A DNA stretch of 64,000 nucleotides from Thiohalorhabdus denitrificans. GTDB lineage: Bacteria > Pseudomonadota > Gammaproteobacteria > Thiohalorhabdales > Thiohalorhabdaceae. The notes below the pieces were generated by a model. It saw nothing but the letters and a program-made list of their open reading frames with translations, had not been told where the DNA came from and ran no database searches. The translations under genes and the position numbers were made by a program. Below, piece by piece: positions 63,002 through 64,000 of this stretch. The stretch's first letter is position 1; the number at the start of each line of letters is the position of its first letter. The stretch lies in assembly GCF_001399755.1 (NCBI RefSeq), contig NZ_LJCP01000005.1, positions 124,001-188,000 of the forward strand. Reading direction: 5' to 3'.

Positions 63002-63481
63002 ATGGAAGCCAGGCTCGACCCCCGGAAAGTGCAGCAATCGATGGCCTTCGACCCCGATCAGGTGGCCGACTTCCGGCGCCGCTGGTCCGTGCTCATGGAG
63101 CTGGCCGTGTGGGGCGACCTCAAGGCCGGGGAGATCGGCGCGCTGCCCAAGCTCCGCAAGCGCATGCTGGAGTACGGCGAGAAGATCCGCTCCCTGTTCA
63201 ACGACCGCTCCTGGATCCCGCAGCCCCGCGACCAGATCAAGAGCGTGCTCACCGCCAGCCTCGACGTCCGCGACAAGCTCCAGGCCGTGGAGAAGGAGAC
63301 GGAGGCCCTCACCGGCGGCGCCGACCTGGAGCGCTTCAACGCGGAGTTCGACCGCCTCCGCGCGGACCTGGTGGCCCTCATGGAGCACCACGAGGCCCTC
63401 TGGAAAGACCTGCTGAATCGGCTTTACGATGGTTATGAAGCGTGGCAAGCCTCCCAGGGGCAGGAACCGAGCGGCGACTAG
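63002..63481 (+). CDS. Hypothetical soluble helical protein
   Basis: 159 residues, highly charged, no signal peptide or membrane helix, so probably cytoplasmic and mainly alpha-helical (DPDQVADFRRRWSVLMELAV, ASLDVRDKLQAVEKETEALT, DRLRADLVALMEHHEALWKD). I do not recognise the family. It is divergent from the flavin monooxygenase gene and 50 bases before a quinone oxidoreductase. GGAGCAGG precedes the ATG at moderate spacing. Confidence 0.7.
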   Translation: MEARLDPRKVQQSMAFDPDQVADFRRRWSVLMELAVWGDLKAGEIGALPKLRKRMLEYGEKIRSLFNDRSWIPQPRDQIKSVLTASLDVRDKLQAVEKETEALTGGADLERFNAEFDRLRADLVALMEHHEALWKDLLNRLYDGYEAWQASQGQEPSGD

Positions 63482-63531
63482 GCGGCCCCGCCGCGCACCG
63501 GACCCACCAACAACAGGCGAGGGGGGAAGCG

Positions 63532-64000
63532 ATGAAAGCCGTGGTGATGCCCGCCCCCGGCGGCCCCGACACCCTGCGCGTGCAGGAGATCCCCGACCCC
63601 GAGCCCACCGGGGAGCGCGATCTCCTGATCCGCCTCAAGGCCGCCGGGATCAACCCCGTGGACACCAAGATGCGCGCCGGCGGCACCTATGGTTCCGGCG
63701 ACGAGCCAGTGATCCTCGGCTGCGACGGCGCGGGCGTGGTGGAGCAGGCGGGCCCCGGCTGCACGCGCTTCCAGCCGGGCGACGAGGTCTACTTCTTCAA
63801 CGGGGGCATCGGCACCGAGCAGGGCAACTACGCCGAGCGCACCGTGGTGGACGAGCGCTTCGTGGCCGCCAAGCCGAGGACCCTGTCCTTCGCCGAGGCG
63901 GCGGCGGTGCCGCTGGTGGCCATCACGGCCTGGGAGTCGCTGTTCGATCACGGCGCCCTGCAGGCCGGGCAGCGGGTGCTGGTCCACGCCGGGGCCGGCG
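63532..64000 (+). CDS. Quinone oxidoreductase/zinc-type alcohol dehydrogenase family (partial, runs off the window)
   Basis: The first 156 residues of a medium-chain dehydrogenase. MKAVVMPAPGGPDTLRVQEI, LKAAGINPVDTKMRAGG, ILGCDGAGVVEQAGPGCTRF and QPGDEVYFF are the GroES-like N-terminal domain of NADPH:quinone reductases; ITAWESLFDHGALQAGQRVL and VHAGAG begin the nucleotide-binding domain. No structural zinc Cys cluster appears in the visible part, which fits the quinone oxidoreductase branch. SD GGGGGGAAG lies before the ATG. Confidence 0.92.
   Translation, partial: MKAVVMPAPGGPDTLRVQEIPDPEPTGERDLLIRLKAAGINPVDTKMRAGGTYGSGDEPVILGCDGAGVVEQAGPGCTRFQPGDEVYFFNGGIGTEQGNYAERTVVDERFVAAKPRTLSFAEAAAVPLVAITAWESLFDHGALQAGQRVLVHAGAG

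Overview
This window looks like the chromosome of a high-GC gammaproteobacterium, probably a chemolithoautotroph of the sulfur-oxidiser type. The evidence is the classic gammaproteobacterial gene order (rpoE divergent from nadB; rpsB-tsf-pyrH-frr-uppS-cdsA-dxr-rseP-bamA-skp-lpxD-fabZ-lpxA ... lpxB-rnhB-dnaE-accA-tilS-pyrG-kdsA-eno-ftsB), together with a phosphoribulokinase, a periplasmic DsrE-like protein and an NtrBC/sigma-54 nitrogen system. No species can be assigned from sequence reading alone. There is no prophage, insertion sequence or CRISPR array; the window is almost wholly core chromosome.

Layout. Positions 1-7275: truncated rpoE, nadB, the succinate dehydrogenase operon sdhCDAB, and ygfZ with a small DUF4936-like gene. 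Positions 7319-35091, all minus strand: one very long run of envelope and information-processing genes read from rpsB to ftsB, most of them joined by ATGA/GTGA overlaps. Inside it the lipid A genes carry three departures from the E. coli plan: a GnnA-like dehydrogenase and GnnB-like aminotransferase between lpxA and lpxB, and LpxI as UDP-diacylglucosamine pyrophosphatase. An AtpR-like three-helix membrane protein sits between eno and ftsB. Positions 35377-40447: sfsA, map, glnD and a YciO-type gene.

Positions 40628-45467: ferredoxin, DsrE-like protein, a phosphofructokinase followed by phosphoribulokinase (a Calvin-cycle pair), a sulfotransferase and an FMN reductase. Positions 45559-49745: glnA, ntrB and ntrC with a readable regulatory region (NtrC site, sigma-70 and sigma-54 promoters). 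Positions 49834-52892: a secreted five-repeat PPC-domain protein with a JDVT-CTERM-like tail and locally AT-richer DNA, then a periplasmic metallo-hydrolase. Positions 53003-53697: tRNA-Ser(GCU), a small protein gene and tRNA-Arg(ACG), apparently one transcription unit. Positions 53845-57966: a small winged-helix-like protein, DAHP synthase, a GIY-YIG-like protein and a CvrA-type antiporter. Positions 58066-62889, minus strand: a run from a luciferase-like monooxygenase through a nucleotide-sugar-type epimerase, an AurF-like diiron oxygenase and a TetR regulator to a secreted protein and a TlpA-like thioredoxin. A hypothetical protein and the start of a quinone oxidoreductase end the window.

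The most interesting items are the gnnA/gnnB/lpxI lipid A variant, the mRNA sandwiched between two tRNAs, the orphan AtpR-like protein, the PFK-PRK pair, the Thermus-type short EF-Ts, and the TetR/diiron oxygenase/epimerase/flavin monooxygenase cluster with a palindrome over its predicted promoter. Promoters, operators and repeats were found by eye and are inferences unless stated otherwise.
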